This document shows positions 63,761 to 64,000 of a stretch of 64,000 bases of DNA, one piece after another. The notes below the pieces were generated by a model. That model was not told the origin of the DNA and did not search any database. It saw nothing but the letters and a program-made list of their open reading frames with translations. This DNA is from Prorocentrum cordatum (taxonomy: Eukaryota > Sar > Dinophyceae > Prorocentrales > Prorocentraceae): NCBI GenBank assembly GCA_963575745.1, contig CAUYUJ010021660.1, positions 367,136-431,135 of the forward strand, in the 5' to 3' direction. Positions within the stretch are counted from its first letter, which is position 1. Each line of letters starts with the position of its first letter. The translations under genes and the position numbers were made by a program.

Positions 63761-64000
63761 GCGCGAGCTCCTGGACCATGAATAATGGTTTTGGGTCCAT
63801 GCCGGCATGATTGTGGGCCGTAGTTTGAGGGATGTTTCGTGGAGTCTCTTCGGGACGTTGTGGAGGGATTCGGGGAATGGCAGCGTCAGAATCCTGAGGG
63901 GTGCTTCGTGGGCTCATTGTATTTTCCGCAGCTGGCAGTCTCAGTGTCCGCCGTGCGCGCATGTGGAACAGGCGAAAACCCATGTTCACAAACGAGGGGC

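Overview
The window looks like nuclear DNA of a dinoflagellate. The evidence is very high GC, many simple repeats (GGA/TCC, GAT, GTC, TG, TA), decayed Ty1/copia and LINE retroelements whose conserved residues are split over several frames, and a near-exact copy of the dinoflagellate spliced-leader sequence (60178-60199) just upstream of a decayed coding region. The GC level is closer to a Prorocentrum-like genome than to Symbiodiniaceae; that is inference. A 100-N gap (3901-4000) sits inside a GAT array. No complete, intact protein gene can be defended, and no tRNA, rRNA or CRISPR array was recognised.

Layout. 1-2.3 kb: two nested sets of diverged direct repeats. 2.5-4.6 kb: TG and TGTGY arrays, a triple-hairpin element, then GGA and GAT arrays with the gap. 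4.8-9.1 kb: a frameshifted coding remnant, Ala/Arg-rich open frames, and a cluster of at least ten short hairpins sharing an AGTY loop, whose stems vary on both sides together. 9.2-9.6 kb: first copy of a decamer-like repeat element (CCTCTTGGGG) that recurs as an inverted pair at 52.9-53.96 kb. 12.2-13.1 kb: a 15-bp-arm hairpin, a 58-bp duplication, and a 351-bp repeat whose second copy is at 35.48 kb.

13.1-23.0 kb is a decayed Ty1/copia element on the + strand. In order it holds a coiled-coil N-terminus, Gag, a protease (DAGCGS), a pre-integrase zinc motif, an integrase remnant, an RT with an internal deletion, a 345-codon open segment and an RNase H tail. 23.7-25.1 kb carries two 18-bp minisatellite arrays in opposite orientation. 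25.3-34.6 kb is GC-rich with coding-like remnants, including a possible Tpt1/KptA RNA 2'-phosphotransferase domain (33.2-33.9 kb), and a 172-bp foldback MITE with a 7-bp target duplication (32.3 kb). 36-41 kb is repeats and CT-rich DNA. 41.8-44.9 kb holds two divergent LINE reverse transcriptase relics. 49.2 kb and 55.5-55.9 kb are minisatellites. 50.6-51.8 kb is a frameshifted coiled-coil gene. 56.9-58.05 kb is an open C-terminal LINE fragment (375 codons) flanked by pieces of an 83-bp repeat. 60.18-61.31 kb is a candidate processed retrogene with relict spliced leader. 63.1-63.4 kb is a Cys-rich zinc-binding remnant.

Nothing here forms an operon or a pathway. The window reads as a retroelement and satellite graveyard in which cDNA recycling and slippage at simple repeats are the main visible processes. 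The family calls rest on motif recognition from memory and were not checked by a search.
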